Notes: generated from the letters alone by a model not told the origin. 64,000 nucleotides of DNA from Aulostomus chinensis (GCA_037954235.1 JBBMOA010000020.1:21334677-21398676), one strand, 5' to 3'. Positions 33,050-48,149 are shown, counted from the first letter of the stretch. Made by a program: numbers and translations.

Positions 33050-36000
33050 CGCCGCTTTGCTTGAAGTTTTCCAAATATGCCACAGCTGAGTGTGAACTGA
33101 GCTTCGTTGTGCTGGCGTTAGCAAGCCAAGCAGAGCTGCTAGCCCTCTCTACCTTCTCCCCTATTTCCATTACTTATTGGCAAAGGCAGGACCATGCAAA
33201 GGTAAGTCCTCATCAAATCCAAATGCTAGACATGTCGAACTGATTTCACATTTCAAATAAAATGCAGCTTTATGCTATCATGAGACATGCAAAGGTATTT
33301 CCCCCTGCAGTTAAGACTGTCTGTGTACTCTTTGCCAGCCTGCAAGAGCAGTGACTGATACCGCGCTTCGCCTGAGCAACGTTCCCAGATTATTGGTAAG
33401 CATGTCTTCCCTACTTGTGGTCGCTGGGGGAGGCTCCCCTGGCGCGACACAGGTAGCAGCAGTTTCATGGCGTAATGAACCCCACAAGGGACGGACACCT
33501 GCCTTTCGTCTGTCTTTACGTTTTGCCTATCAGAACACTTGAAAAGTTCCTGGCTATCTCGGCCCACCACTTTCTAATGACAATGAAAGAATTACAGATC
33601 GGTAAAGATACCCTCCTCGGGTTCGCTGCTGAGTTAAAGGAAACAGCATTTTTATAAACCTCAAATTTTCTGCTGGGTAACTCAACCACTTCCTCCCTTC
33701 CTGTGAGATCAGGCAGCCGAGCAGGGTGAAGGAGAGCAGTACAGGGGCTGCTGTGGCTCGCAAACAGCTGGCCCAGAGCTCCCTGTACCTTTGGCACCTG
33801 TGGGTGGGCGTCACCACGGTTGGCTAAACAAACACGGCACTCATCCAGCTCTCACCGCAGCCGTGAACGTAGGATGGACTCACTTACAGAAGAGGAGGCC
33901 ACGTAACACTTAACTTCTTCTTAGTGTCGCGGCCGCTGGTGTCAAAATTACAATTCTGCTTCTCAGGGAGTAGAAATTATGTAGCACCGACTGAGAGCTG
34001 GCCACTTCACACTGGCCTGGGTTTTGCTGCCTTCCTGCAGATGGCGATGTTGTCCTGATTTGACATCAGACTCTGGCACAGCGTCAGCCACTATGTGTGA
34101 GGCCCTTTTCCTAATTGGTGACTTTTCACAAGCCGATGCAAATACCTGCGCCTGTGTCGTTCCTCCGTTCCCTCTTGGCCCCCAGCCTGATGTCAAAGAC
34201 TTTGTCGCACACTTTTGAAAATAAAGGGGAGGGGGGATTTTTTTTTTTTTAATTTTTTTATAGCTTAGGTGTGGACACTTTTGAAAGCCTGAGGAGGATG
34301 TATGCTTCTGAGACAGAGAGGTAAACTAGACGAATGAAGTGGCAAATGATGTGTTTACCTAAAACAAACAGAAAATGGAATTTGCCTTGGTGATGGTCAC
34401 ATGGAAGGCTTGTAGGGGCACACACCATTACCACCGGTGGAATTTTCCTAAAACAAGACAAGAGAGTTGAAGGCCAGATAGACAGAAATAAATGGAGACC
34501 CTCCAGAGAGGAGTGAAACTTTCCACAGGTTCCTTGTTTATGTGTGGCTGGCAGTTCCTGCTGAAAAGAGGATGCTGGGACTTTTTTGTTGAGCGAGGTT
34601 CTTGATTTTCTCTCAGCGATTCCTGCTATCTCCACATCTCCTTCGGCATCTCCCTCTGTTCTTCGTTCCCTCTCTGTTCTCACACCCAAGATGTGCTGAT
34701 GTGTCCAAGGAAAGAAGGCATTAACAGGCCTTGAAGCCTGGGAACTAGACAGTGATGACACAGCTTTTTCTTTTCCTATAATAGGAGCCCAGACAAACAG
34801 TTATGAACACTGAATCAAAGGCATTTTTTTGCAAGAGTCATAATTTTCCAAGGTTTGAAAGCATGAGTGGATAAAATAGATAAATAAGCATTCATCACAG
34901 TCTTTTTTTTTGGGGGGGGGGGCGGTCAGGGAAATCAAAACAATGAATGTGTTTCATTTGCATTGAAAGATCAGCTTAAAGATATGCAGGTTGAATACAA
35001 TGGCCATAGTGTCACCGTCACCTCATCTCCATCAGCACACATGTTTACTCTTCAGCTGCAGTCTCCAGGCACACTTGGGACTTTTGTATATGATCAACTA
35101 CATGATATGTAACTCCCCTTTCCACCTTTTTCCTGCCTCTTCACGACCAGCCCTTTTTTTTTTTTTTTTTTTTTCCTTTCCTCCTTAATAAATCGTCTTC
35201 TCAAGTTTCTCCCTCAGCTTTTCACGCGTCCCCCTCGCTTCAGCTTCACATTCTGGCTCTCTGCCCGTACAGTCGAGGATGTGAGTGCCCAGCGACGCTG
35301 TGTGATCCCCTGGGGGATAGAGAACCAGGGAGGCAGGGGGAGGCTGCTGATGGTGGTCAGAGTCTGAATGAGCTGGGCGGCCACAGACGAAACCACAGTG
35401 TGTGTTTTTGCATCATAGCGTGTGTATTGGTGTGAACTGTTGTCCCACGGGCCAACACTCTGCGTCCCGTAGATCCAGTCATGGCGTGGCGGACGCTAAC
35501 GTACGTTCATGTCTGTTCAACAGCTCACAAGGTCGGGCAGGGCGGCTGTTTAAAGCATTATACATCCACCCAGTCTGAGGAGTGAACCATCAGCTAGAAT
35601 TAGCTGTCGTAAAGAGATTCCCTTGTCTACTAAGGACGTTTGTTAAGTTAGGCCAAACAGGACCGCTGGTGCACTCTGCGGAAAAGCTTGACCACTAAGC
35701 TTCTGAGCGCTGGAGAGGCAAGTGCAAAATTAAAGTTGAAAAGAGTCTCTATTTTTAATGTATTATGCAGTGGAAACCTGACAGTTGGAGTCCATGGGGC
35801 TTTAAAATCAGTGGAATGTTTGAATGACTGAAATATATTCCACTGCCAGTATCACTCAGAGTATAAAAACTGTACAAAATGCCCTTTGTTGTCTAGTGCT
35901 CCTGCAGCGAAAGTGCAATATTTCATCTGTCCATTTTGTTTTTATCTTTTTGCGACAAAAAAAAAAGTTCTAATCTCTTTCTCATATCTTTCAAATCCAG

Positions 36001-38294
36001 GAGCTGTGAGAATATTCTCACGTTATTCATTCCACCGTACTGCAGAACTGGCATGCAGGCACATCTATCATGGACATAGGCGATGTCATACACTGCTGAG
36101 AAGTGTGTATTGGATGGTCATGGCTTGTCAACACTTTGGAAGCGACACGTTTTAAATGGTTTAGGGTTTTTTTAATGTATTAAAATCAAAACCACACGTC
36201 TGAAATTATAGCAGTTCAGTGCAGTAGCAGGTCCACATTCGGGCCTTGTCTGATTCAAGTTCCGCACCATGCACAGGTTTTCACAACAGCTCACCAGTGT
36301 GTCTGTGGATATTTTTGTTGACAATTGGAGGAGAATTACAGAAAATTATGCCTGTCAACCCTCTGCTGTAATTGATTTTGAGATTTAATCTTTCAACGAC
36401 AATATTGTGATTATGCTGTCATATTCAGACAACCTGCAAGCATCGTTGAAACTGAGACGGAGAAGCCGTAACGTCTCTATGGAAGTGATTTGCATCGGAA
36501 AAAAGGGGGTTAAATACCTTTTAGATCTCCTGAGTCAGAAACACATGGCGGAATGTGCTGTTTCACTGCTATTTCGAGGGATGACCTTTATTATAAACTG
36601 TATGGTTGGTCTGGCGGTTGCGCTGCACTCGCCTCTATTTATTTAGTTTTGTCAAATAAAATCCACACGTTTGACTAAGTCATGTCATCTGCTGCTTTGT
36701 GGGGATTAAAAACTCCAGTTGTTCATATTTTGCGGTACAAAATCAGCAGCAGTGCATCACAAGTCTCACGTAGTGCTTTAGGAGGTGTGAGATTGCTGGA
36801 ATTGCAGATATGGCTTCTCATTTAGTCACAACTTTTGATGCGAAATCAAAGGTTCGCCCTGTGAAGGGCTGATGATTGCTATATGGACAGGTATGTTACA
36901 GGAACGGGTCTGACAAACTGCAAGTAGATTTACCTTTTCGTTCTACGCTTTAAAAAGGCATAAAACGTGTCAGTAAATGCCACACAATTACATTCCAAAG
37001 GGTTTATTTGTCTTAAAAATGGCAGTTGGTTTAGACGTTGTCATGGACATCAAACGTCACCACACCAAATACAGAAGAAGTACAAACAAACCTACAACGC
37101 TTCATGTCCTGGTTGGGGTTCGTTCATGGCGTAACGTTAGCGCCGTACTTTAGACAATCCCATTGAGCTTTGAAATCTGTGTTAATTTGTGAAACGTATG
37201 CGTACGCCTCATAAACCGTTGACTGCCACAGAGCTGATTTTTGGCTAACATCCAAAATGCAGTATCGAGGATTTGCTCATGGACAAGGGAGTGCGTGGTG
37301 ATGCTAACCTACAGGCTAGCCTAAAAAAAATTACCTGCAGCACTCTTATGAGTTACCAGAATTATTTTAACTCCCTGGGACTGAGCTGACACTGTAGGCT
37401 AAAAGTCATCGTCACCTCAAATAAATACGATATTGCCTTGAAGGACATTTTGTCCAATATGATACAAACATCCACTGGGACTCGTGGATGACCGTAAAAA
37501 ATTTGGTGGTCAAAAGTCGCTGTCCCTGTAACAGGCACGCGTCCTTGAGACTTAATTGTGATCAGATTTTTCCGGTTTTGACAGATTTAATCTCCTTCTG
37601 AAGCAGAAAAACATGTCGGCTGTAGTAATTCAAAGGTTCGTTTACCTGGAACTACTGAGCGTGGTTCCCTGGAAGGTGACTCACTCACGTTTGACCTGTT
37701 GGGCTTCAGATGCTATGTAGTTCACACAGGCGCAGTGTTCCAGAAATGGAGGTGACCTAGGTAGTTATGGGTCCTGATTTAAGGGTTCAACTGACATATT
37801 AGCGTGACATAAATAGGTGCATGTCTGATACGTCTTGATTCGGATGTAAACAGTCACACGCTTGGACTGTAACAACACCCCTGATCCTCAGGTGGCCGTG
37901 GAGGGACAGCAGTGCTGGTGGGAAGGGTCATTGTATCGGTCCTGACATACTGTCAGAGGGTTAGACCTCCCCGGTCTGCAGTGAAAGAGCAACAGAGACG
38001 GGGAGAGCTAGACTTGTCATAAATAGAGACAGCCATAATAAATTCAAGTCTTTTGAAACAAAGGGGGCCACTATTTTGAGTACAAACATATCCAAGAAAG
38101 ACTGTTTCCTTTCCTCAATGACCGAAACAAAGACTTCTCGAAATGTCTCTTTAGGGTTTTGAGCTGCATTGAGAAACTGGATTGGGGTTCAAAGTCGACT
38201 CAACAAAAATCCATGAAGCCTGAGAAATGGCATGTGTCCCGAGACAAGAAAACATGTGCAGCGTGTAATTAGCCGGGGGACTGAAGGAAAAACC
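33050..38294. other. Non-genic region
   Basis: Contains T11G10 (about 34902-34922), poly(T) (about 35154-35175) and otherwise unique sequence. The longest open frame in the window (167 codons, minus strand, 34258-34761) has no domain, no splice context and unremarkable composition, and is not called a gene. Confidence 0.5.

Positions 38295-38350
<56 letters not shown>
38295..38350. repeat. (GT)n(AT)n microsatellite
   Basis: Ten GT units then about eighteen AT units. Confidence 0.98.
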
Positions 38351-38353
<3 letters not shown>

Positions 38354-41300
38354 GTCAGAGGTGTATGATTTCAGCAGGTAGTTCAGATTTATAGATTGCA
38401 GCCTCCTAAATGCAGTACCCACCAGCATGTAGTGTGTTACCTCCTTTGCACGGCTCCTCTTAAATAATCTGGAAAGTGCATCAAGTGCTTCACAGTTTTG
38501 CCTCACCATCAAACGCCTTGGATCATAATTCGGAGGGAAATCCGGCCCAATTAATCAACATGCTCACTTTCCCAGCCAAGGCCAGGGTCAATCTGATCAA
38601 AATGCATGATTTGTGAGGGGGGAAGCCTCCTCTGAAAGCAACCAGTCAGAAATGAATCCCACACAGACACTTCTGGCGTTCCCTCCTGCATCAAGGCCTC
38701 ATTGTTTTATTGCTGCTTTTAGAAATAGCATAACTAGTAAGGCAACTTTATTTTAAACTTTGCACAGTGTGACAGGTTTGAAAAATGTCCCGTTTCACTG
38801 AAAAACAGCCCACCGCGGAAAGTAGATCTTCATACCTGCCAACTTGTTTGCATTTTACGTAATGGGGGCGCATTTTCAGAATTTCCTCAAAGCAAAAATA
38901 TTGTGACTCTTGGGTGTTCAGTTGTGCAAGCGCAACTCTCAAGTCTACCAGCAGAGGCAGCAAAATCAGGCCTACTGATTATTACAATGGGTTCCTTCCC
39001 CTTCCCCAACATTTGGAACTGAATCTGTACCCCGTTTGGCTGGTTCACTTAAGTTTACCGAACAAACCTGCCATTGTTGAGATGATGCTGGAAGCATTAG
39101 CCTAGCCTTGCCAGCTAGCTTGCCTGTTCACCCAGTATTTCAGTGAGTAAAGAAACATGGAGTTTTATTGTTTGCAGCTTCGCATATTAACATTTCATTG
39201 TATCCACGATGGTTATTGCAACCAACGAGAGGAGCATTTGCCGCATAAATGTCCGTTTGCCGTTTCCCTAAGTGTACCCAAGGTCAAGTGTCTGGAGCTG
39301 ACAAGAGCGCTGCCTGCAGCTGCGCCTGTGATTTTGACGTTGGCCGCTAAATAGCTTCTGAATACATCCAGGCAACTTTCAAGCCATTTTTAAGTGAACT
39401 TTGGAAATGTCACAACTTTTTTAAAGATAGTTAACGCGACCAGAGAATGCATGTTGTTTGATCAGAGAATATTAGAGGTTGCAGCAGCATAAAAGAAGAG
39501 GAAGAGGTTATTTCAGCTTCCTACACACATCATCCTCTGAAAAATGGGGGGAGGTCTGGAGGAATTAGTATTGGCCATGTTGCATCGTCACCAATGACAA
39601 CACGGTTTGGGAAGATCCAGGCAGTGGAAACAGACGGTCACAACAGATAGAAAAATAAACAGTTGTTGTATGAGAGAGTTTTCCATCTCCTAACATTTTG
39701 AAAGCCAAAAAAAAAAAAAAAAGCCGCAAGAATACGTCAACGTTTTCTAACAGTTGAAAAATGTGCATCATTGTGATACACCCCTGGTTTCAATCATGTA
39801 TTAATGACTTTGTTGTTTTTTTTCTCAGCTGATTTTTATGTTAAGTAACCGGCGTGTTACTTTGCCAGTAAGAGGGGAAATCTCAGCGTGTCAAGCAAAG
39901 TGATGTGAAAGCACGTGAACTTTTGTAGCACTCAAAATACTTTCCCAAGGTTGGCAGGTTTGGACATGTCACACTTTACCCCCAGTCAGACAGACATAAT
40001 GGCACATCCTATTCGCCTTCTCTTGCAGCAGATCCTGTTCCTGTGTGTGCTGCTTGGCTGGCTGTGGTGCTAAGTCAGAGTCCAGACACCTGGAGAGCAG
40101 AGCGAAAGAGCGTGGTAAGGGAATAGTTCCTCCAGTACGAGGAAAGGCGGGCAATAAAGGAGGATAAAGGATGAGAAGTCTGCAAGAAGTTGTAACCATA
40201 AATCAGCCTGTCTTAGGTCCGAGAAACCCAGAGGTTCGAAGCATTACAGTAGATTTATGAAGACTTTATGACCAACTGAGGTGGCATTACGCACAGCAAA
40301 GAGTTACTAATGCAGAGGCATTAACCTCTACCTGTGGCTGTCAGATTGATACAGTTCCCCTGCTCTATCTGAGACTGAGCAATGAGCTTTGGGAGTTATA
40401 ACCCCTGATAAAGGTTAGGTAGTGTGTGCAGTCAGCGGTGGAAAAAGACCTACATGTCATCACTTGGTTGGAGAAAGTGAAGGTTTTACAGGTTGCTTAA
40501 CTCTTTCGAGTCGTCTCACTCCGCAGCCGGTGGGAATCCTCGTGAAAATGAAAAATCACGGCACCCTGTGTGTTCTTGACGATAAAATGACACCAGCGAA
40601 CGTGAAAGTGATAAATTTGACGGCAACACCGTGAAAACACACCAAACCGAAAATCCCTCCCCCTAAACATTCCAGGTTGGTTTTGCGCACCTTTGCGTTT
40701 ATTTGTTTTTTAATTCGTTCTCATGCATTTTAATAGATCTGTTGCCTATAAATATTCGGGCATTTACAGGGACTTATCCTTGACGGGGACCAAAAATAAC
40801 AAGCCCGGGTAGGCTGAGGAAGAGGGTGTTCATTATGATACACTGCGTTCAATTGGTGCATTAATTACACTCGCGGCAGCAGTGGCAGGATGACGGACAG
40901 GCCCAGTCACTGGGGGCACGTCTGATACTCCGCCAAGTCCAAACCTCGCTGTTCGGCTGCTGATTTATGGACAGAGCCAGAGGTTGAAAAAGTATCCAGG
41001 AGTTGTATTTTTAGTGGGCGGTAGTGCTGCACATGTGCAGGGGCTTAAGTCGGCCCTGTGGGACGCCATTCATCTCTCATCACTACCATGTTGATAACAT
41101 CCTTCTTTATATGATACACACATCCCATCCTAGTCCGCACACACACACACACACACACACACAGGAGCGTGGAGTCACATAATAAACAGCCTGTGTTTAG
41201 ATGACACTAGGTCTCAAGCATACTCTTTTTTTTTTTTTCTTCTTTTTTTTTTTGGTGATGTTTGTGATTTGGCGGATGTTTAACAGGAAGTTACTGAGGA

Positions 41301-41829
41301 GCGTTTCCTTCCTGCTCAGACGCTGCTGTAATTTCACAGTTCTGCGGGTCCCTCCGTTTGGCAACGTCTTCTCCAATATTTCTCCCTCGTGCTTCATCCA
41401 TTTTAATCTTTCACAAAGTCGTGAAAGATGAGAGGCCATTTTGGTGCCAGCTGTCCCTTGATATATTCTGGTCATCAACTGCACATGTGTGAATGATGCT
41501 GTTCTGCGCTCATTTGAATATCAGAATAGCTGATTATGAGGGTGGCATGCGTGAGCACAACCCTCCAGGGCATGAGAGAGAGAAAAGAAAGGGGAGAGAG
41601 ATGAAAGAGTGTATGAGTTAATAGCCATGGGTCTGGAAATGCGTATCACACGCAGACGTCTGAGAGGTTTTGGTAAACAGCCTGATAAAGATGGTTGAAG
41701 TGCTCTGGAGTTCCGTCGGTGTGACATTAGAGACCAAGGAATCCTTTCATTTGTCGTCTCCGTCAGGTTTTTCTAAAAGCAGGATGATGCAAAATATTGA
41801 AGAATGTGACAAGGAAGGAGCCATCAGAT
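38351..41829. other. Non-genic region
   Basis: Holds (CA)n at 41139-41162, T-rich tract at 41225-41254 and poly(A) near 39706-39722; no gene recognised. Confidence 0.5.
41139..41162. repeat. (CA)n microsatellite
   Basis: Twelve uninterrupted CA units. Confidence 0.96.
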
Positions 41830-42530
41830 TTTGGAGGCGAATTTGGTCACAGCTCCACCTGGTGGCAGCAGGAAATTACACGTTTACTTACACTTTGACG
41901 TTCTGCTCTCGGGGGTTTCCGCCACATCCATCTCAAATTTGGCCAGAGACATCTTGGTGATGGGATACTGTGAAGACTGTGTGTCCGTAAAACGACGTTA
42001 CCGTGGCGAGTCGGCCATGTTTGATATTTACGCGGCCACAGAAGAGGAAACTTTGGCAAACGGACTCGTCACGGTCAGACCTGTTCCAAACTTTACGTGT
42101 TTGACGAGAGTCTTGATCTGAAGACATCTACAAGCAGCACTTCAGCGAATGCATTTGTTTGTTGTGTCAGAGGCACGAGCCTCGGTCTTCCACAAGGGTG
42201 AAGTGGCTGTTGTGAGTCTTTGGGTGCCAGAATGAATGTTTTGACCTGGCTGCTGTTGAAACCTCGTCTCGGTGTCCCGGTGATTCTGACGTGATTATTG
42301 GTCACCTACACAGGAGTCCCAGGGCGATATTCGTCACAGTCATAATGCCACTGAGTGGTCACAGGATGTAAGCCTGATCCAACCAACATCCTTGATTTAT
42401 ACTAAAATGACACGATGTACAGCAACGTAATACGGGTGTTCTCTAGCGCCACCTGCTGGGAGTGATATTTGCACACCAGTGCATCATGAAAACCCAAATC
42501 TGATCAAGTCTTGAAGCCTCGAATGTTGAC
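41830..42530. repeat. Probable old interspersed repeat
   Basis: Phrases such as cagctccacctggtggcagc, caaatttggccagagacatc and tctagcgccacctgctggga have the form of a common fish repeat (gene-like 'caaatttgg... gacatc... cctgctgg' blocks). Edges and class uncertain. Confidence 0.4.
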
Positions 42531-45500
42531 AGCAGCTGGTCAGGGCCTATGTTGTTCACGTCAGTGCCAATAGTTGGTTTTCCAAACAAAAGAAATCAAA
42601 TGAAAGTGTCTGTGTATTACTGATCGCGTGGCTCGATAAAGAAGACGTGGAATTTACTGGACGACGCGCTTCACAGTGGACTTTCCGCGTTCCGGGATGT
42701 CATTGAAGTGATTCAGGAGGGAAACAACATTTTTGTGAGCTCAAGACAAGTATTTGTGAGTACTTCAAAGGCAAAATACTCCTTTTGGGTGAAGTATTGC
42801 CCAGATCTTATTTCAGGAATTTAAGCGAGCATCCATCAAATAAAATCCCCAGTGACTTTGAGACGAGGGAGCTGGACGTTCAACAATGCTAAATTATTTC
42901 CGGGTTTTAGGAATCATTCCCGCGCTCCTCTAATGACTGACGTGTCATGTGATTGTGACCATTTCTTGTCACATATTCTCTCCTATCGCCGATCCTTTAT
43001 CACGAGTTTAAAGGCAAATGCAGCGTACGCACACAAGAAATCGATTATGGTTTACACAGCTCTACATTTATCATATTTGATCAACACTTGGGAGTAATCT
43101 GATATCAGCGTATAGAAAAAACAGAATGGCAATGCGGAGATGGAAGCACGCTGCATTTTTCATCAGTGTCAGATACCGGCAAGTGACATGAGGCTGGAAA
43201 CTGGCAGGAGCGCTTGGCTCCATCACTGTGGACAGTAAAGATGAAATATATTTATGGATGCTGATATGCCGCTGGTTCCGCTCACAGTTTGATGCTAAAC
43301 CAGATGCTGTTTGCCTGCATTCAACTTCCCCTTTTCACCCTTGAATATCCTGCATGTGCAGAAGTATTGAGAAGAATTGATCGTGATGAATTGATTAAGC
43401 TTCTCCCAGTGTAGTCAAGACAGATAACAAACACCACACACACTACGCACCCCCGGACGACGTACAACAATTGCTTTCATATGATCGCATTACACCAGCC
43501 TGGCACAATTAGATCTTTGTATTTTGCAAATTGATAAACGCTTTAATTTCTGCGGCACACAAACATGGAGCAGAGTTATAATAAAATAATTTTTGCCCAA
43601 CTCAATTTAAATAAATCATTCTGAAGCGATATCAGAGGAGAGCCAAAGACCAAATTGAACCCAGCTTTCGTATTGACAAATGGAAAAAAAAGGAAACTGA
43701 CTTTATTTCATTTGCCACTGGGATGGTGCCTCTTTAAGAATGAAAACCGCAAATTGCTCCCAACAATTCCTATACCTCTGGAGTTGACCACTTTAAAATT
43801 GGCCCGGTCGGAGATTATAAATATGGCTATTTGATGGCTCTGTTATTACGCCTGAGAGAGGGGGAGCAGAGGGAGGGCTTGTGGCTGTAAGGACGGATGG
43901 TTTCTCTTGATGTGGGCAAGAGCTCTGAGCTTCCACACCGCACGCTTCTGTGCTTTGCAACAGGAAAAACAAAGTAGATCACTTCCAAATGCAAATGCAC
44001 GCGCACATACGCACTCCGGTTGACAGAGTGAAGTGAAACAACAAATAAACAAAAAACAACCCCCCCCCCCCCCAAAAAAGGTCATCACGCTGTCGCACAA
44101 AAGTATCCAAGTCGGGTCCAGTTGCTATAAACAGTAGCTCCATTAATAATGTCTGCATGTTAGTCTTTTAATCCAGCGTCCATGTGCACATCTCATTTCA
44201 TTCCCTTCAATCTTTAATGTGGCTTTTATTGGCCCCTTGAACTGAAACAGACAAATTTTCTTTCCTTCCTTCATTAAAGGACAGTTAACTTTATTTCATC
44301 TTTTTTAGCCTTAAAAGGAATCACTTCTTCTTCTTTTTTTTTTTTTCGACATGTGTATGTTGTTTACCTCCCTCTTTCTTTTCTTGAGCACAGCCTTCAT
44401 GTGTGGGTATGAGCAAAGCTAAAGGTCGGCGTGAGCCTTGTATGCATCATAAGTTTTTATTGTCCCTGGTGAGTAGCATTTCCAGTAAACAGGACCGTTA
44501 CAGAGGCCAAGTCCCCATTTGTGTTCTGTGCTATGAGGTCAAGAATGGAGTCATGGAGTCAATCGGTGAATGGCAAAAAAGTCACAGCAGGATTCTTTAA
44601 CAGTCTCGTTTTAACAAGAACCTCGGGTTGTTTTCTCTCTCTCTTTTTTTGCATCTGGCCATCTCGCAAGGACACACACATTTCTTCCTCTCTTCCCCTT
44701 GCTGTGGGTAGCTGCTGCTAGGCTGACTCAGCCCTCCACACTATTCTCGGGCCCTGACGAACAGTGTTGATGTAGCCTGTCTGATGGCCACATGCCATAA
44801 ACCAGTCTTTGTTCCCTCTACCACTTCTGCTGAGGCAACGCTGCTCACCCTCGCCTTCTCCTCCCAAAAACTGCTGCTTGACCGACCAATTGATGAAGCA
44901 TAAGCAAACCACTTTAGATCAACAAAAAGAGTTTATCCTCCAGTAAGTGAGTGGGGCCACTGTAGTGAAACGTGATATTGCACAACTGTAGAGGCTTAGC
45001 TTAACAATAAAAATGACCGCAAGAATCTTGATGTATTCCCGTGGCCTTTGGGTCAAGATGTGTGAAGATGTTCTTCAGCAGAGGCTTCAGAGTGATGAAC
45101 GCCATTATTCACTGTAACTGGCCTGGGCGCTGTTGGGATTAAGTCCTTTGACTGGTGCCTCGTTTCCACGTACGTACGCCTGGAGTCCACACGTCCGTAT
45201 AATACACTGCAAGTACTTTCATTTCCATGTGGGGGCGCTAAGTGATGTGCTTCAGAGCTCCTCTCCTTTTTATTTTTGGTACATTTGCCCTTCTTGTTGG
45301 ATAAATGGAACTTTTGCCATGGACTCTGGATCGACTGTTCCATGCTGGTAATCTTCATGACTTGCTGCTCAACCCAGGATAATCTGCGATCGTACTCCTT
45401 GGATTAAATTAGCATCTGGTAACAAAGCGTTAGTTTGGAAGTATTTATAATTTATACATATATTTATAGTGCTCCCTTCAGGGGTTCAAAGATTTATGCA

Positions 45501-46701
45501 CGAACCCAAAGAGACTCACAAATGTACCCTCTGCCATGGTTACTATTAGAAAACTGATACACGCATCGTCACAGAACCCAGAAACGCCGAACCAAGTCAA
45601 CCCCGGGAGCACGGAGCCAAACGGCACCGATTCCAAAGTCGCTTGTGGTTAGATTTTAAAAACAAAGTTGTCGAAAACAAGTTTCCTTCAAAATCTACAA
45701 GAATTCCTCTTCCTGTAATCTACGATCCCAATGCCTGATCGTGCAAGTTGCGTACTTTTCCATGCGTTTCTGGTTCCTCTCAGGAACATTCAGGATGACG
45801 CATAATGACAAAAAGCCCTGAGATGAGCAGTGACGGAACCTGGACCCAGCTGAGCATAACAACGTGGCTCTGAACCCGCGCTGGTCTTGGAACCTCAGAT
45901 TTTGGTGGATCAGAGAGGACCTCTTGCTTGAAGTGGCTTCTGTGTCTAATGGGCCGGCCCATGTTGGAAAAGAATGGAAAAGAATGGTTGGATGGAGCGG
46001 GATCACTCCGTAATGAGGTTTATTATCAGACAGACAAGCATTAGACAGCTCTTAACAGCTCTGACGACCGCAGTCTTAACAGATAAATACATTACCATCC
46101 ATCGCGGGGCTGCCTCCCCCTCTGGCCTTTCTTGTGTCTTTCTCGCTCGCTTCATTCCTCGAATCCAGTCAAATAAATACGGTAATAAACAGAGGGCGCG
46201 AGGAACGCTTCAACAGTTAGCAAACTGCCTGTCGATGCTGTCATCCATTAAGATGTGAGATAAATTCAAAGCGTGTCTGATATTAGCGCAGGGTGGCAAA
46301 CTCAAACCATCTGTCGGGCACAGGGAGGGAAGGGTGAAAGGTAGAACACCCCGGCTGCTGATTATGGGTGTTGAGAGCAGAGAAAAATAGGCAACGGCAT
46401 CCCCGCGCATAGCAAAGGCTAACTGTCATCATATTATCGCATCTGAGAGGAAAGTCGAGTCGTTCTCAAAGGGACAAAGGGACTTTCAAACATTCTCGCC
46501 CCAGTGAGACACGAGGAGAAGGTCGTGAATCTCTGAGTGAGGATGATTGATGGGATGCCTGAGGACAGTGAATAGACCGGATAGATGGAAAGCGTGAGCG
46601 TGGCGTAGAGACAGAGATGTGCTGACAGAAAGAGTCGATCTGACAGCGGAGGGATCAGGAGGTGTGTCGCTATGACCCACATGTCTCGAGCTTTGAAAGA
46701 G

Positions 46702-46737
<36 letters not shown>

Positions 46738-47129
46738 TCTGGCTAACATCGCACAGTCCTTTCAGGCAGCAGACGGTGCTTTTTGATAGCTGACATGGCT
46801 GCCATCAGCTGGATATGGAAAAAAAACCATAAGAATGAGAAATCTTATGCTCCATCGAAAGTATAACCAACTTCAGCAGATCGTGTGGAATGTTTGAAAT
46901 GGAATGCAATCCTTAAAATAAGAGCCACAGACTACTTTTATCAGTTATATAAGGCTTAACCGATGCCAACCACTAATCTAATGATGAATATCAAGTGCAG
47001 ACTTTGTCAAAAGCTTTTATATTGAAGGTGTTGTGATTTTAGCAAATCTCTGGATCATTTTACCTCCTGAAATTGAAGGAGCTCGGGTAGCTGGCCATAA
47101 TAAATTATGTCACATAAATCAATCCACTG
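42531..47129. other. Non-genic region, increasingly CNE-like texture
   Basis: Poly(C) at about 44059-44074 and (CA)n at 46703-46735 are the only clear repeats. 43540-43830 and 46190-46300 are repeat-free with homeodomain-like ATTA cores; conservation can only be guessed. Confidence 0.4.
46703..46735. repeat. (CA)n microsatellite
   Basis: Sixteen CA units. Confidence 0.97.
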
Positions 47130-47188
47130 AAGAAGGAGGAGGAGGAGGAGGAGAAGAAGAAGAAGAAGAAGAAAAAAGAAAAAAAAAG
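47130..47188. repeat. (GGA)n(GAA)n purine tract
   Basis: GGA units grade into GAA units and an A-rich tail; a pure purine strand of nearly 60 nt. Confidence 0.96.
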
Positions 47189-47439
47189 GACGTGGAAGAA
47201 AATCTCCATTCATGATGGGAAGAATGAATTCATTGTCTGAGCAGCACTGTACTTCGCTGCACAACGTTCCGCGTTAAAGAGACAAATCACCCCGGGCCTT
47301 CATGAGTGAAGCGTAGTGGGAGGCCAAGATGAATAAAGTACATTTCCCCTCTCTGTTTCCCTCTCAGCTAAAACATAGCAATTAAAAAGTCCCCATAGAA
47401 GCAGAGCTTAGAGGAGTCAGCAGCTCAGTGAGAGACAAA

Positions 47440-47840
47440 GACCACGGCCTCTGCTGTAATTGAAACAGGGCCTTAAGTCGAACAGCAATAGCCACATTTA
47501 TTTATTTTCAGCCATTTAACATGTCTGAGATCTTTGTCTCAGAGAGCTAATTGCTTCTTCCGACAGGAAGACAGTGAGTCAATGGGTAGTTTATGTACAA
47601 AGAGATTTTAATCTGATCCGTCTCCTTGTTTTCAGCCTCATGGAGTCGGTGGAAAATATGGAAAATATGATTTTCTCAGTGTTACAACAATACACAATAA
47701 TCCCCGACTGTTTTGCTAAGGTCGATAAATATTTAAAGTGTTTGCAGGGCTGTAAACTTATTGCTCTCGCCATAGATTAGAGCGGCCCGCGTCTCTCCAG
47801 CCCATTACATCATGAGATTATTTATTTTAAGTTTGATGAG
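47440..47840. promoter_or_regulatory. Candidate conserved non-coding element 1
   Basis: Repeat-free block with several ATTA/TAAT cores, ggccttaagtcg and cagagagctaattgcttc. Called from texture only (balanced composition, homeobox-like cores, no tandem repeats). Not coding in any convincing frame. Confidence 0.25.
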
Positions 47841-48146
47841 GGGTCTCGGAAAATCCACAAAAATGCACAGTTGTCTGTACGTTTCGGACCTGGCGTGTAC
47901 TGGATAAAGACGGGAGAGAGAGAGAGAGAAGAGGAAAGCGCCGGGTGAAAGGAATGTAATCATCGTGCGCTCTTGGATGTCAGAGCACTGAGAGATCTTT
48001 TTAAAATCCCATCCGATGAGCCTCCCAGACCACTCCAGTAAAGTAGAAAATGGGAAATGTTATACTTTCTCTCTCACATTGACCACACACTCGTTCCAAG
48101 TCGCAGAGGAGCAGAGGTCACTTCTGGAGTAACCAGAGCTTTTGAT

Positions 48147-48149
48147 TTC

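Noticed and set aside
34258..34761. 167-codon minus-strand frame, longest in the window
   Set aside because: No domain, signal or splice context; its length is plausible by chance in 64 kb.
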